10,528 nt of DNA from JAAFHS01 sp031396505 (GCA_031396505.1 JANNKX010000235.1:1-10528); one strand, 5' to 3'. Positions 1-8,126 are shown, counted from the first letter of the stretch. Notes: a model not told the origin generated them from the sequence alone. Numbers and translations: made by a program.

Positions 1-1200
1 GACGGGGCCAAAGATTTCTTCCTGCATCAGGGTACTGGCGGCGGACAGTCCGGTGATGAGGGTCGGGGGATAAAAGCACCCGTCCGGCACGGGGCAGTTG
101 GCGCGATACATCTCGCCGTCGGTATTGGCGTCGACAATGGCCCGGATGGCATCCAGTTGCACGGGATCAACGATGGCACCGACGTCGATGCATTTGTCCA
201 ACGGATCGCCGATGCGCAACCCGTCCATCCGGCGTTTAAGTTTTGTGTAAAACCGGTCGGCGACGCCTTCCTGTATCAACAGGCGGCTGCCCGCACAGCA
301 GACCTGCCCCTGATTGAACCAGATCGCATCAACCAGCCCTTCGACGGCACTGTCGAGATCGGCATCGTCAAACACGATGTAGGGGGATTTGCCGCCCAAC
401 TCCAACGTCAGGGCCTTGCCTGTACCTGCGGTGGCGATGCGGATTTTGCGCCCAACGGCGGTGGACCCGGTGAAGGCAATCTTGTCAACGCCGGGATGAT
501 CGACCAAGGCAGCGCCCGTGTCGCCATCGCCGGTGACGATGTTCAGAACGCCCTTTGGCAGGCCCGCCTGTTGCGACAATTCGGCAAACAGCAGGGCGGT
601 CAGCGGTGTATATTCGGCGGGTTTCAGGATAACGGTATTGCCCGCCGCCAGTGCGGGGGCGACCTTCCATGCGAGCATCAGCAAGGGAAAATTCCACGGG
701 ATGACGGCCCCGCAAACGCCAAGCGGCACCTGATCTGGCAGCTCAGACGCCATCAGCTGCGCAAGCCCTGCGTGATAGTAAAAGTGTCGCGCGACAAGGG
801 GAATGTCGATATCCCGGCTTTCGCGGATCGGTTTGCCGTTGTCCATGGTTTCCAGCACGGCAAACAGGCGTGATTGTTTCTGCACCAGACGGGCAAGGGC
901 ATACAGGATGCGGGCGCGTTGGTATCCCGGCGTGCGGGCCCATTTGGTTTGCGCGCGGCGGGCTGCGGCAACGGCGGCGTCAACAGTGGCCTGTGAGCCT
1001 TGGCTCACAACGGCCAGAACGCGGCCCGTGGCGGGGTTCTTGGTTTCAAACGGGGCCTCGGGCGCCGTGAACGCGCCGTCGATCCAATGGCCAAAGCTGC
1101 CCTTGTGCGTGGCAATCCAGGTCAGCGCCTCGGCGTTGCCTTCGGGGGCGGGGCCGTAGGCCATGGTGTCGAAAATCTGGCGGACCGTTGGCGTGTTCAT
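1..1200 (-). CDS. Aldehyde dehydrogenase (NAD(P)+-dependent, non-acylating), 3'-truncated by window edge
   Basis: The first 400 residues are visible; a full family member is about 480-500, so some 80-100 C-terminal residues lie outside the window. The start is the ATG at 1200, four bases after the deoC stop. Seen in sequence: the Rossmann-fold substrate loop with IPWNFP (W169, N170, the oxyanion Asn), the cofactor segment LKPAEYTP (about 192-199), the general base E267 in LELGGKSP, the nucleophile C301 in GQVCCAG, and QEEIFGPV at 393-400. The paired Glu and Cys fit hydrolytic aldehyde dehydrogenases that release a free acid. Placement directly behind deoC suggests the substrate is the acetaldehyde made by the aldolase, giving acetate for activation to acetyl-CoA; that is inference. 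No frameshift is seen. The Shine-Dalgarno is weak (GGGATGA inside the deoC end), so translation is probably coupled to deoC. The family is certain, the substrate is not. Confidence 0.93.
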   Translation of the reverse strand, partial: MNTPTVRQIFDTMAYGPAPEGNAEALTWIATHKGSFGHWIDGAFTAPEAPFETKNPATGRVLAVVSQGSQATVDAAVAAARRAQTKWARTPGYQRARILYALARLVQKQSRLFAVLETMDNGKPIRESRDIDIPLVARHFYYHAGLAQLMASELPDQVPLGVCGAVIPWNFPLLMLAWKVAPALAAGNTVILKPAEYTPLTALLFAELSQQAGLPKGVLNIVTGDGDTGAALVDHPGVDKIAFTGSTAVGRKIRIATAGTGKALTLELGGKSPYIVFDDADLDSAVEGLVDAIWFNQGQVCCAGSRLLIQEGVADRFYTKLKRRMDGLRIGDPLDKCIDVGAIVDPVQLDAIRAIVDANTDGEMYRANCPVPDGCFYPPTLITGLSAASTLMQEEIFGPV

Positions 1201-1204
1201 CGCA

Positions 1205-2191
1205 TCATCCCATCGCATGGCGGTTTTGGGCGGAATAATGCCCGGTCAAATGGTGTTCCAACTGGCGTTCGATATCGCCGAGCAGGGATGATGCGCCAAA
1301 GCGGAACAGGTCGGGCTGCAACCACGCATCGCCCAGTTCATCCTTCATCATCGCCATATACAACAACGCATCCTTGGCCTTGGATATCCCGCCTGCGGGT
1401 TTATAGCCGACGCGTCTGTCGGTGCGATCGAGGTAATCGCGGATCGCGCGGATCATGGTCAGGGTGACAGGCAGGGTGGCATTGACCGCTTCTTTGCCGG
1501 TCGAGGTCTTGATGAAATCGGCGCCCGCCATCATGCAGACCAAGGATGCGCGCGCGACATTGCGCAGGGTGCCCAACTCGCCTGTGGCAAGGATCGCCTT
1601 GACATGGGCATCGCCACAGGCCGCGCGCATTGCGGCCATTTCATCATACAGGGCCTGCCAGTTCTGCGTCAGCACGTGGCGGCGCGAAATGACGATGTCA
1701 ATTTCGGCGGCTCCGGCGGCGACACTTTCGCCGATTTCGGCGATGCGCAGGTGCAGGGGCGACAGGCCAGCCGGAAAGCCGGTGGAGACGGCAGCCACAG
1801 GGATGCCCGAGCCTGCAAGGGCGGCAACGGCGGTGGCGACCATATCGTGATAAACGCAGACCGCGCCCACGCGCAGGCCGGGCAGGCCAAGCCGTTCCAG
1901 CATCCAGGGGGCGACGGGATTGCGCGCTTTGGCACACAGACGTTGCACGCGGCCTGCCGTATCATCGCCCGACAGGGTGGTCAGATCAATCAGGCTGACA
2001 GCCTTGCACAGCCATGCCGCCTGCCATTCCTTCTTGACGCTGCGCCGCCCGGCGATGGTGGCGGCACGCCGTTCAATGGCAGAGGTGTTGGCCTGCACGG
2101 AGGCGACCCAATCCAGATCAAGCGGCATGCCCGCATTGCGCGGATGGGCCAGTTGCGGCAGTTGGGTCAGGGTCTGGGTTGAGGCAAGCAT
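1205..2191 (-). CDS. deoC: Deoxyribose-phosphate aldolase (DERA), long eukaryote-like form
   Basis: Cytosolic class I aldolase cleaving 2-deoxy-D-ribose 5-phosphate to glyceraldehyde 3-phosphate and acetaldehyde, the last step of deoxynucleoside breakdown. The 328 residues form a TIM barrel preceded by an N-terminal extension of about 65 residues, longer than the roughly 220-260 aa short DeoC. Seen: VCVYHDMV (111-118), EIDIVIS with D165, KAILATGELG (198-207), the Schiff-base lysine K228 in ADFIKTSTGK, and the second active-site lysine K264 in VGYKPAGGISKAKDAL. The C-terminal third (ELGDAWLQPDLFRFGASSLL, then DIERQLEHHLTG) closely resembles human-type DERA as I remember it. The ATG at 2191 is supported by AAGGAG six bases upstream. 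It is first in an apparent two-gene unit with the downstream aldehyde dehydrogenase. Both active-site lysines and the Asp are present, so it should be active. Confidence 0.96.
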   Translation of the reverse strand: MLASTQTLTQLPQLAHPRNAGMPLDLDWVASVQANTSAIERRAATIAGRRSVKKEWQAAWLCKAVSLIDLTTLSGDDTAGRVQRLCAKARNPVAPWMLERLGLPGLRVGAVCVYHDMVATAVAALAGSGIPVAAVSTGFPAGLSPLHLRIAEIGESVAAGAAEIDIVISRRHVLTQNWQALYDEMAAMRAACGDAHVKAILATGELGTLRNVARASLVCMMAGADFIKTSTGKEAVNATLPVTLTMIRAIRDYLDRTDRRVGYKPAGGISKAKDALLYMAMMKDELGDAWLQPDLFRFGASSLLGDIERQLEHHLTGHYSAQNRHAMG

Positions 2192-2302
2192 TGCACGCTC
2201 CTTGGCCGCTGATGCAAACTCGCAGAGGACGGGGCGCGAGGCAAGTATTGCCGTGCCACGTATTTGACCTGCCGGTCAGGAAACAGCGAGGCGCAACCGG
2301 CT
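2192..2302. promoter_or_regulatory. mrpG-deoC intergenic region with two small inverted repeats
   Basis: This 111-base gap separates the mrpG stop from the deoC start and should hold the deoC promoter and any mrp terminator. Two perfect small inverted repeats are visible: GGCAA-GTA-TTGCC at 2240-2252 and TGACC-TGCC-GGTCA at 2265-2278. Their size and position, 49-87 bases before the deoC ATG, suit operators better than terminators. There is no T-run after either, and I see no convincing -35/-10 pair. A 6-bp GCCGGT/ACCGGC pairing (2271-2276 with 2296-2301, 19-base loop) could form a weak hairpin after mrpG, but it too lacks a T-tract. The regulator, if any, is unknown. Confidence 0.35.
2198..2203 (-). 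promoter_or_regulatory. Ribosome binding site of deoC
   Basis: On the minus strand AAGGAG lies six bases before the ATG at 2191. It is the strongest Shine-Dalgarno on the minus strand of the window and fixes the deoC start. Confidence 0.75.
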
Positions 2303-2683
2303 TCAGCGGAATTCGTCCGACGTGTCGGTGCTGAAGGTGGCCCATGGTTTCGCGGTACCGGTTGGCGGTACTTCGGACCGAGGCACGGTCAGATGCAGAT
2401 GCGCCTTGGCCAGAAACAAGGCGGTGACGGGTGCCGTGACAAACAGGAACCCGATGACAAGCAGTTCTTCGCCGCTGGGGGTGACCTTCAGAAAGGCGTA
2501 TGTCAGCATGGAGGCGAACAGGGCCGAGCCGACACCGATGGTCGTGGCCTTGGTGGGGGCATGCAGACGCTGCATTGGCATCCGCAGGCGGAGCAGGCCA
2601 TAACTGCCGATCAGCCCGAAAATCCCGCCCGTTACCAACAGCCCGGCAATCACGACTTCGGCGATGTGGTCAAGCAGGGTCAT
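2303..2683 (-). CDS. mrpG: Mrp/Mnh/Pha cation:proton antiporter subunit G
   Basis: Small inner-membrane subunit of the multisubunit Na+(K+)/H+ antiporter, 126 residues. The MnhG/PhaG signature is visible: GLIGSYGLLRLRMP (23-36) followed by QRLHAPTKATTIGV (38-51), corresponding to the usual RLPD..xRLHAATKA..LG. Three hydrophobic stretches are present (about 8-32, 48-66 and 74-92), then a polar C-terminal tail of about 30 residues that is likely cytoplasmic. The start is the ATG at 2683, which overlaps the mrpF stop as ATGA. The same frame stays open upstream to 2887, but that part lies inside mrpF and reads as non-membrane, Arg/His-rich sequence, so it is not part of the protein. It is the last gene of the operon. 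The role of MrpG inside the complex is structural/assembly as known for the family. Confidence 0.92.
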   Translation of the reverse strand: MTLLDHIAEVVIAGLLVTGGIFGLIGSYGLLRLRMPMQRLHAPTKATTIGVGSALFASMLTYAFLKVTPSGEELLVIGFLFVTAPVTALFLAKAHLHLTVPRSEVPPTGTAKPWATFSTDTSDEFR

Positions 2684-2952
2684 TCGATGATGTTCCCCCG
2701 CGTCAGATACTTTGCATAGGCAACGGTGCCGACAAAGCCGGTCATGGAGAACAGGATCACGGCCTCGAAGTTCAGGGGCGAACCGGAACGGATGCCGTAG
2801 AGAATGATCAGGGCGATGCTGTTCACGACCATCGTGTCCACAGCAAGAATGCGGTCCACGATCCCCGCCCCCCGCATCAACAGCCACAGGTTCATCAGCC
2901 AGGCCAGCGCGAAGCTGCCCAAAGCAAAATCAAGCGCATAGGACAGGATCAT
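2680..2952 (-). CDS. mrpF: Mrp/Mnh/Pha cation:proton antiporter subunit F
   Basis: A 90-residue membrane subunit with three predicted helices (about 4-26, 34-53 and 62-80). It carries the MrpF signature GxGIVDRILAVDTMVVN: D33 and D39 match the two conserved acidic residues of the family, the first of which is implicated in cation transport in Bacillus MrpF. The length is typical (about 85-95). The ATG at 2952 overlaps the mrpE stop and its own stop overlaps the mrpG start, each as ATGA. There is no independent Shine-Dalgarno worth noting, so expression probably depends on termination-reinitiation from mrpE. Confidence 0.93.
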   Translation of the reverse strand: MILSYALDFALGSFALAWLMNLWLLMRGAGIVDRILAVDTMVVNSIALIILYGIRSGSPLNFEAVILFSMTGFVGTVAYAKYLTRGNIIE

Positions 2953-3440
2953 TCGAATATCCTTTTCAGCCGGGTTTCATAGCGGGCCTTGATGTCGTCA
3001 CGCACGGCATCAGGATCAGGGGCGTGCAGGGCATGGACCAGAAGCACGCGCCCGCAATCAGAGATATCGGCGGTGACGGTTCCCGGTGTCATGGTGATGG
3101 TGCCCGACAGGATTGCAATCGCCTCGGGCGTGCGCAGTTCAATGGGCACGGGAATCCAGGCGGATCTGATCTGATCGGCGGGCATGAAGAGGATGATCTT
3201 TGCGACCTGAATATTGGCGACGATGACATCCCAGCAGACAAGGAAGAAGTATCCGATCAGGCCGGGCATGGATTTTACGATGGCCGTGTTCGGCCAGTAG
3301 GGCGCGGTCAACAGCGGGATGATGATGGCAAGGAACAGGGCGAGCACGGCGCTGCCGATCTTGAGTTCATTGACCAGCAGGAACCAGACCACGAACAGCG
3401 TCACCGACAAGAACGGGTGCGGAAACAGGCGGCGCATCAT
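2949..3440 (-). CDS. mrpE: Mrp/Mnh/Pha cation:proton antiporter subunit E
   Basis: This 163-residue protein has the MnhE architecture: two N-terminal hydrophobic segments (about 10-45), a further one (about 59-86), then a soluble domain. The family-typical motif SGTITMTPGTVTADIS is at 112-127, including the conserved T114/T118/P119 region. It ends in a basic cytoplasmic helix (about 144-162). MrpE is required for assembly or full activity of the antiporter complex. The start is the first of two tandem ATG codons at 3440, overlapping the mrpD stop as ATGA. The second ATG (residue 2) could equally serve. The length is normal for the family (about 158-165) and nothing is broken. Confidence 0.93.
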   Translation of the reverse strand: MMRRLFPHPFLSVTLFVVWFLLVNELKIGSAVLALFLAIIIPLLTAPYWPNTAIVKSMPGLIGYFFLVCWDVIVANIQVAKIILFMPADQIRSAWIPVPIELRTPEAIAILSGTITMTPGTVTADISDCGRVLLVHALHAPDPDAVRDDIKARYETRLKRIFE

Positions 3441-4939
3441 GGTGTCATCCCCAACCTGTTCGCGTCGATATAGGCTGCGGGCGTATGCAGGGCCGTGGCG
3501 GTCTGGTTCAGCCAGTCGGTGACGGGGCCAGCGCCCAACGTCAGCGCGACCATGCTGGCGATCAGTGCAAAGACGGCGGCAAACGCCAAGGCCTGTGGCG
3601 GATGCGGGGCAGCGGGGTCCGCCGTCACGTTCCAGAACAGCGTCGATCCGGCGCGGGCAAAGCCGATCATCATCATGAGTGATGTCCCCAGAACAATGCT
3701 CCAGATCAGGGGGGCCTGATCGCGCATGGCATCAAGGATCAGCAGTTTGCCGACAAACCCCGACAGCGGCGGCATCCCGGCCATCGCAATCGCGGCGATA
3801 AAGAACACAGACGCAATCAGCCCGGCCTGCGCGATGGCAGGGCGCTGTGCCCGCAGCGATCCATCCGTGCGCCGTGCGGCGACCAGATCGGCGATCAGGA
3901 ACAGCAATGCCCCGGCAAGCGTGGAATGCACCATGTAATACAAGGCCGCCGCCGTGGCCTGCGGGGTGAAGGCCGAGACGGCAATGAACACCGTACCCAT
4001 CGAGGTGATCGCCGCGAACGCGGCCAGACGGGACAGCGTGGTGGCCCCGATGATCCCGACCGCACCAAGGATCAGTGTGGCAATCGCGGCGGGCAGCAAG
4101 AGGTCGGCAAACAGGCCGCCTGTGGCCGCAACCGTTGGCGGAAAGATCAAGGTGAACATCCGGATCACGGCATAAGCCCCGACCTTGGTCATCACGGCAA
4201 ACAGGGCGGCCACGGGTCCGGGCGCATTGGCATAGGTGCCGGGCAGCCAGAATTGCAGCGGCACAAGCGCGCCCTTGATCGCAAAGACCATGATCATCAG
4301 CACGCCCGCGACACGGATCAGGGCGCTGTTGCCTGCGGGCAGGGTTGCAACTTTCACGGCAAGGTCTGCCATGTTGAGCGTGCCCGTCACGGCATAGATC
4401 GTGGCCAGCGCAAACAGGAACAGGGTCGATCCGACCAGATTGAAGGCAACATATTGCACGCCCGCGCGCAGCCTTTCACGCCCGCCCGCATGGACCATCA
4501 GGCCATAGCTCGCGATCAGCAGCACCTCGAAGAACACGAACAGGTTGAAGGCGTCACCCGTCAGAAAGGCACCACAGATCCCCATCACCTGAAACTGCAA
4601 CAGCGCCTGAAAGTGTTTGCCGCGCGCGTCCCAGCCGGTGCCGATGACATAGAACTGGATGATCAATGCCAGAAATGCGGTCAACGCCACCATCATCGCG
4701 GACAACCGATCCAGTACCAGAACGATCCCGAAGGGCGCGGGCCAGTCGCCCAGAAAATACACCTCGGGGTCGTGCAGGGTGCTGGCGTGCAGCAGGGCGA
4801 TTGATATCGCGACAAGGGCCGCGCTGCCGACGACACCGGCAATGCGCTGTGCGCGCAGGTGGTGGCGCGCAAACAGCACGATCAGGGACGCAATCATGGC
4901 GGGCAGCACGACTGGCGCGATAATCCAGTGCGACATCAT
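3437..4939 (-). CDS. mrpD: Mrp/Mnh/Pha cation:proton antiporter subunit D (NuoN/NuoM-like channel)
   Basis: This 500-residue polytopic protein of about 14 helices is homologous to the proton-pumping subunits of complex I. With mrpAB it forms the ion-translocating core. Seen: E138 in NLFVFFEVL (the TM5 glutamate), K222 in FAIKGALVPLQFWLP (TM7 lysine), the following WLPGTYANAPGPVAAL segment (231-246), and K252 in MTKVGAYAV (TM8). All these charged residues of the antiporter channel are intact, consistent with an active subunit. The start is the first of two tandem ATGs at 4939, overlapping the mrpC stop as ATGA. The C-terminus (RLGMTP) overlaps mrpE in the same way. The length matches family members (about 490-510). 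Confidence 0.95.
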   Translation of the reverse strand: MMSHWIIAPVVLPAMIASLIVLFARHHLRAQRIAGVVGSAALVAISIALLHASTLHDPEVYFLGDWPAPFGIVLVLDRLSAMMVALTAFLALIIQFYVIGTGWDARGKHFQALLQFQVMGICGAFLTGDAFNLFVFFEVLLIASYGLMVHAGGRERLRAGVQYVAFNLVGSTLFLFALATIYAVTGTLNMADLAVKVATLPAGNSALIRVAGVLMIMVFAIKGALVPLQFWLPGTYANAPGPVAALFAVMTKVGAYAVIRMFTLIFPPTVAATGGLFADLLLPAAIATLILGAVGIIGATTLSRLAAFAAITSMGTVFIAVSAFTPQATAAALYYMVHSTLAGALLFLIADLVAARRTDGSLRAQRPAIAQAGLIASVFFIAAIAMAGMPPLSGFVGKLLILDAMRDQAPLIWSIVLGTSLMMMIGFARAGSTLFWNVTADPAAPHPPQALAFAAVFALIASMVALTLGAGPVTDWLNQTATALHTPAAYIDANRLGMTP

Positions 4940-5277
4940 TGCGCTGCACCCTGATCGGGGGCATCGACCTTGTCATCGCCCGCCTCAAGGTAGGACCCAA
5001 GCGCCATGATCAGGATCACGGCTGTCATCCCGAATGAAATCACGATTGCGGTCAGGACAAGGGCCTGCGGCAGCGGATCGGTATACCCCATCGCCCCATC
5101 GCGGATGATCGGTGGCAAGCCGATGGCGAGGCGGCCAGAGGCAAAGATGAACACGTTGACAGCGTAAGTCAGCAGGGACAGCCCGACGATGACGGGAAAG
5201 GTCCGCTGGCGCAGCATCAGGTAAATCCCCGCAGCCGTCAGCAACCCCACGGTGATGGCAATCAGCAATTCCATCAT
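4936..5277 (-). CDS. mrpC: Mrp/Mnh/Pha cation:proton antiporter subunit C (NuoK-like)
   Basis: A 113-residue NuoK homologue with three hydrophobic helices (about 3-21, 28-49 and 71-95). The diagnostic MrpC motif DPLPQALVLTAIVISFG is at 67-83, and GLSLLTYAVNVFIF (32-45) corresponds to the conserved TM2 segment. The C-terminal 15 residues are acidic and soluble. MrpC links the MrpA and MrpD channel units in the complex. The start is at 5277, the first of two tandem ATGs, with an ATGA overlap to the mrpAB stop. Downstream mrpD overlaps again by ATGA. No unusual residues are noticed. Confidence 0.95.
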   Translation of the reverse strand: MMELLIAITVGLLTAAGIYLMLRQRTFPVIVGLSLLTYAVNVFIFASGRLAIGLPPIIRDGAMGYTDPLPQALVLTAIVISFGMTAVILIMALGSYLEAGDDKVDAPDQGAAQ

Positions 5278-8126
5278 GCCCCCCCGGGCGATGGGTCGAT
5301 GTCGAATGCTTGGGTATTTGTCCGGTCGCCCGCGCGGATGGCAAACCGCGACAATGACGACAGCGCGAGCATCACGGCACCAAGCACGGTCAGGAACACC
5401 CCCAGATCAAAGATCGCGGCGGTGGCGAGTTCAAACTTTTCCAGCGGCCACAGGTCGACATATTCAAAGCCCGATGTCAGGAACGGCAGGCCGAACAGCC
5501 AGGCCCCGGCCCCCGCCATTCCGGCGATAAGCATCCCGCTGCCGATGATGGCGTGGTAGGATACACGCTGACGCGCCTCGCTCCAGGCAAAGCCGCTGGC
5601 GATGTATTGCAGCAAAAGGGCAATGGCAAAGATCAACCCGGCGACAAAGCCACCACCGGGCATGTTGTGCCCGCGCAAAAAGATGAACACGCCGACCATC
5701 ATCGCGATCGGCAACAGGAACCGCGTGGCGACGACCATCATGATCGGATGCCGGTCACCGGCGCGATTGCCAGCGGGCCACAGGGGCATCAGGCGGGTAT
5801 TGGCGTGGCCGGGGGCAAGCAACGCCTCGGTCAGCGCGTAGATCACGAGAGCGGCGATCCCCAGTACGATGATCTCACCAAAGGTATCATAGCCGCGAAA
5901 ATCCACGATGATGGTGTTGACGGCGTTGGTCCCCCCGGCACCGGGTTTGGACTGTGCGAGATGAAAGCCCGAAATCACGGGGAAGGCGGCATCGCGCAGC
6001 ATCAGCGCATAGGTCAGCGAGGCCGCCGCCACACCGCTGACACCAGCGATCAGTGCGTCGCGCAGTTTGCGGGGCAGGCTGCTTTCCTGCGGGGTCCTGG
6101 CAGGCAGAAAGCGCAGGGCAATCAGCATCAGAAGGACGGTCACCACCTCGACCGTGATTTGCGTCAGGGCAAGGTCGGGGGCCGCAAACCACGCAAAACC
6201 CACCGAGATGAACAGGCCGATGACACCGACAAGAACAAGGCTGAGCAACCTGTCGCGGTGGACAACAACGATGGCAATGACGGCGGCCACGAGGACGATA
6301 AACCCGGCACCGGCGGCAAACGGCACGTCGGTTGCGGCGCGTGTGCCAGGCGCATGATTGCCACCGGAAAACGCCCAGAGACCGGCGGCAACGATGGTCA
6401 GCGTGGCGATGGCGATGTAACGGGTCAGCGCGCCATCATGCAGGGCATCGGTCAGGCGCTGTGCAAGGGCAGCGAAGGGTTCGATGATGGCGTCAAACAG
6501 GCGCTTGGCATCGGGGCGGGGCGTGGCCTGCCACAAGCGCGTAAGGCGGGCATGGGCCCCGACAATCATCATGCCACCGCCGATGGCACCGATCGACATC
6601 CACAAGGCCGGTGCAGACAGGCCGTGCCAATGGGAAATCTTGACGGTGAAGGGCGCGCCGGTCACGGCGGTGGTTGCGCTGTCGACCAGCCACGCGGCGG
6701 TGGTCATCGGCAGGACGCCGACCACAATGACAAGACCCGCCAGCAGGGCCGGGGCAAACCACAACCCGAAGCCGGGATCATGGGGATGGTCGGGATAATC
6801 GCTGCGCGCCGGGCCAAAGAACGCGGCAGACAGAAAGCGAAAGCTGTACCCGACAGACAGCAGCGCACCACATGTGGCCAGAACGCCAAGCAGCCACGGG
6901 GAATTGAACCATGTGGTGTGTGCCGCCTCTTCCAGCATCAGTTCCTTGGACAAAAAACCGTTGAACGGGGGCAGCCCGGCCATCGACAGGGCGGCAATGG
7001 AGGCGATGGCAAAGGTCACGGGCATGAGGTGCCGCAAACCGCCAAGGCGTTGCAGATCGCGCGTGTGGGCGGCGTGATCGACAATGCCTGCCGTCATGAA
7101 CAGCGCGGCCTTGAACGTGGCATGGTTGATGATGTGAAACACGGCGACGGATGCGGCGGCCTTGGTGCCGATCCCCAACAACATGGTGATCAGGCCAAGG
7201 TGGCTGACGGTGGAATAGGCCAGCACGGCCTTCAGGTCGGTCTTGAACAGCGCGATCTTGGCCCCCAGCAGCATCGTCACAAGGCCAGTGGTGGTGACGA
7301 GGATGAACCATGCGTCGGTCCCCGACAGCACGGGCCACATCCGTGCCATCAGAAAGATACCCGCCTTTACCATGGTCGCGGAATGCAGATAGGCCGACAC
7401 CGGCGTCGGTGCGGCCATGGCGTGTGGCAACCAGAAATGGAACGGAAACTGCGCCGATTTGGTGAATGCCCCGATCAGGATCAGCAGAAGTGCGGGCAGA
7501 TACCAATCCGAGGCCTGAATGGCATCACGCTGTGTCAGGATGACGGAAAGATCATAGCTGCCCGCGATATTGCCAAGGATCAGCATGCCCGCGATCATGG
7601 CAAGCCCTCCTGCACCCGTCACGGTCAAGGCCATGCGCGCGCCCTGACGCCCTTCGGGCAGATGCGACCAATAGCCGATCAGCAGAAAGGACGACAGCGA
7701 GGTCAGTTCCCAGAAGATCAGCAAAAGCAAGATGTTGTCAGACAGCACAATGCCGACCATCGCCCCCTGAAACAGCATGATAAACGCGTAGAACCGCCCC
7801 ATCGGATCGGACTCCGCCAGATAGAAGCGGGCGTAGATAATCACCAGAACGCCGATGCCAAGAATCATTCCGGCAAACAAAAGGCCCAAGCCGTCCAGCA
7901 TGAAATTGGCGTTCAGGCCAAGGCCGGGCAGCCAGTCGATGCGGGTTACGACAACCTGCCCGGCCAGAACGGCAGGCGCGTGCAACGCCAGCAAAAGCAG
8001 CGCAAGGCCTGACACGGCACCTGCCGTGAGGGCACATATGTCGCGGCCTGCCCGGATCGACAGACTGGTCAATAGCGCGCCGATGAAAGGCAGCGCCACG
8101 ATCAAGGCGAGGGTCAAATCAATCAC
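5274..8126 (-). CDS. mrpA: Mrp/Pha cation:proton antiporter subunit A fused to subunit B
   Basis: A 950-residue membrane protein joining MrpA (about 1-790) to a complete MrpB/MnhB domain (about 794-930, with FLLPIAMMVGVFIFLRGH and NMPGGGFVAGL). It belongs to the six-gene 'group 2' operons typical of alphaproteobacteria. MrpA is the NuoL-like ion channel subunit. Seen, numbering from the GTG at 8126: E140 (FWELTSLSS), K223 (FTKSAQ), H230 in FHFWLPHAMAAPTPVSA, K299 (TDLKAVLAYSTVSHLG), and the C-terminal VDFRGYDTFGEI segment with E751. From memory, E140, K223, H230 and K299 carry the same numbers in Bacillus MrpA, which favours the GTG start. The open frame reaches back to a TTG at 8201, but the extra 25 residues are polar and would precede a clean first helix. 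The Shine-Dalgarno is weak (GCGGA). First gene of the operon; substrate Na+ and/or K+ cannot be told from sequence. Confidence 0.94.
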   Translation of the reverse strand: MIDLTLALIVALPFIGALLTSLSIRAGRDICALTAGAVSGLALLLLALHAPAVLAGQVVVTRIDWLPGLGLNANFMLDGLGLLFAGMILGIGVLVIIYARFYLAESDPMGRFYAFIMLFQGAMVGIVLSDNILLLLIFWELTSLSSFLLIGYWSHLPEGRQGARMALTVTGAGGLAMIAGMLILGNIAGSYDLSVILTQRDAIQASDWYLPALLLILIGAFTKSAQFPFHFWLPHAMAAPTPVSAYLHSATMVKAGIFLMARMWPVLSGTDAWFILVTTTGLVTMLLGAKIALFKTDLKAVLAYSTVSHLGLITMLLGIGTKAAASVAVFHIINHATFKAALFMTAGIVDHAAHTRDLQRLGGLRHLMPVTFAIASIAALSMAGLPPFNGFLSKELMLEEAAHTTWFNSPWLLGVLATCGALLSVGYSFRFLSAAFFGPARSDYPDHPHDPGFGLWFAPALLAGLVIVVGVLPMTTAAWLVDSATTAVTGAPFTVKISHWHGLSAPALWMSIGAIGGGMMIVGAHARLTRLWQATPRPDAKRLFDAIIEPFAALAQRLTDALHDGALTRYIAIATLTIVAAGLWAFSGGNHAPGTRAATDVPFAAGAGFIVLVAAVIAIVVVHRDRLLSLVLVGVIGLFISVGFAWFAAPDLALTQITVEVVTVLLMLIALRFLPARTPQESSLPRKLRDALIAGVSGVAAASLTYALMLRDAAFPVISGFHLAQSKPGAGGTNAVNTIIVDFRGYDTFGEIIVLGIAALVIYALTEALLAPGHANTRLMPLWPAGNRAGDRHPIMMVVATRFLLPIAMMVGVFIFLRGHNMPGGGFVAGLIFAIALLLQYIASGFAWSEARQRVSYHAIIGSGMLIAGMAGAGAWLFGLPFLTSGFEYVDLWPLEKFELATAAIFDLGVFLTVLGAVMLALSSLSRFAIRAGDRTNTQAFDIDPSPGGA

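Noticed and set aside
157..873. 238-codon open frame on the plus strand at the left end
   Set aside because: It lies antisense to the aldehyde dehydrogenase, whose catalytic motifs are all in place on the minus strand.
2684..2887. N-terminal extension of mrpG in the same frame
   Set aside because: It lies wholly within mrpF, is Arg/His-rich rather than membrane-like, and the ATG at 2683 forms the ATGA overlap seen at all other junctions.
3926..4804. 292-codon open frame on the plus strand opposite mrpD
   Set aside because: Same antisense effect; low-complexity His/Gln/Gly-rich translation and no ribosome site, over a clear mrpD.
5553..8012. Very long open frame (819 codons) on the plus strand opposite mrpAB
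   Set aside because: It is the antisense shadow of a GC-rich gene with strong codon bias. Its translation is rich in Gly, Gln, His and Asp with no domain pattern, while the opposite strand is an unmistakable Mrp subunit.
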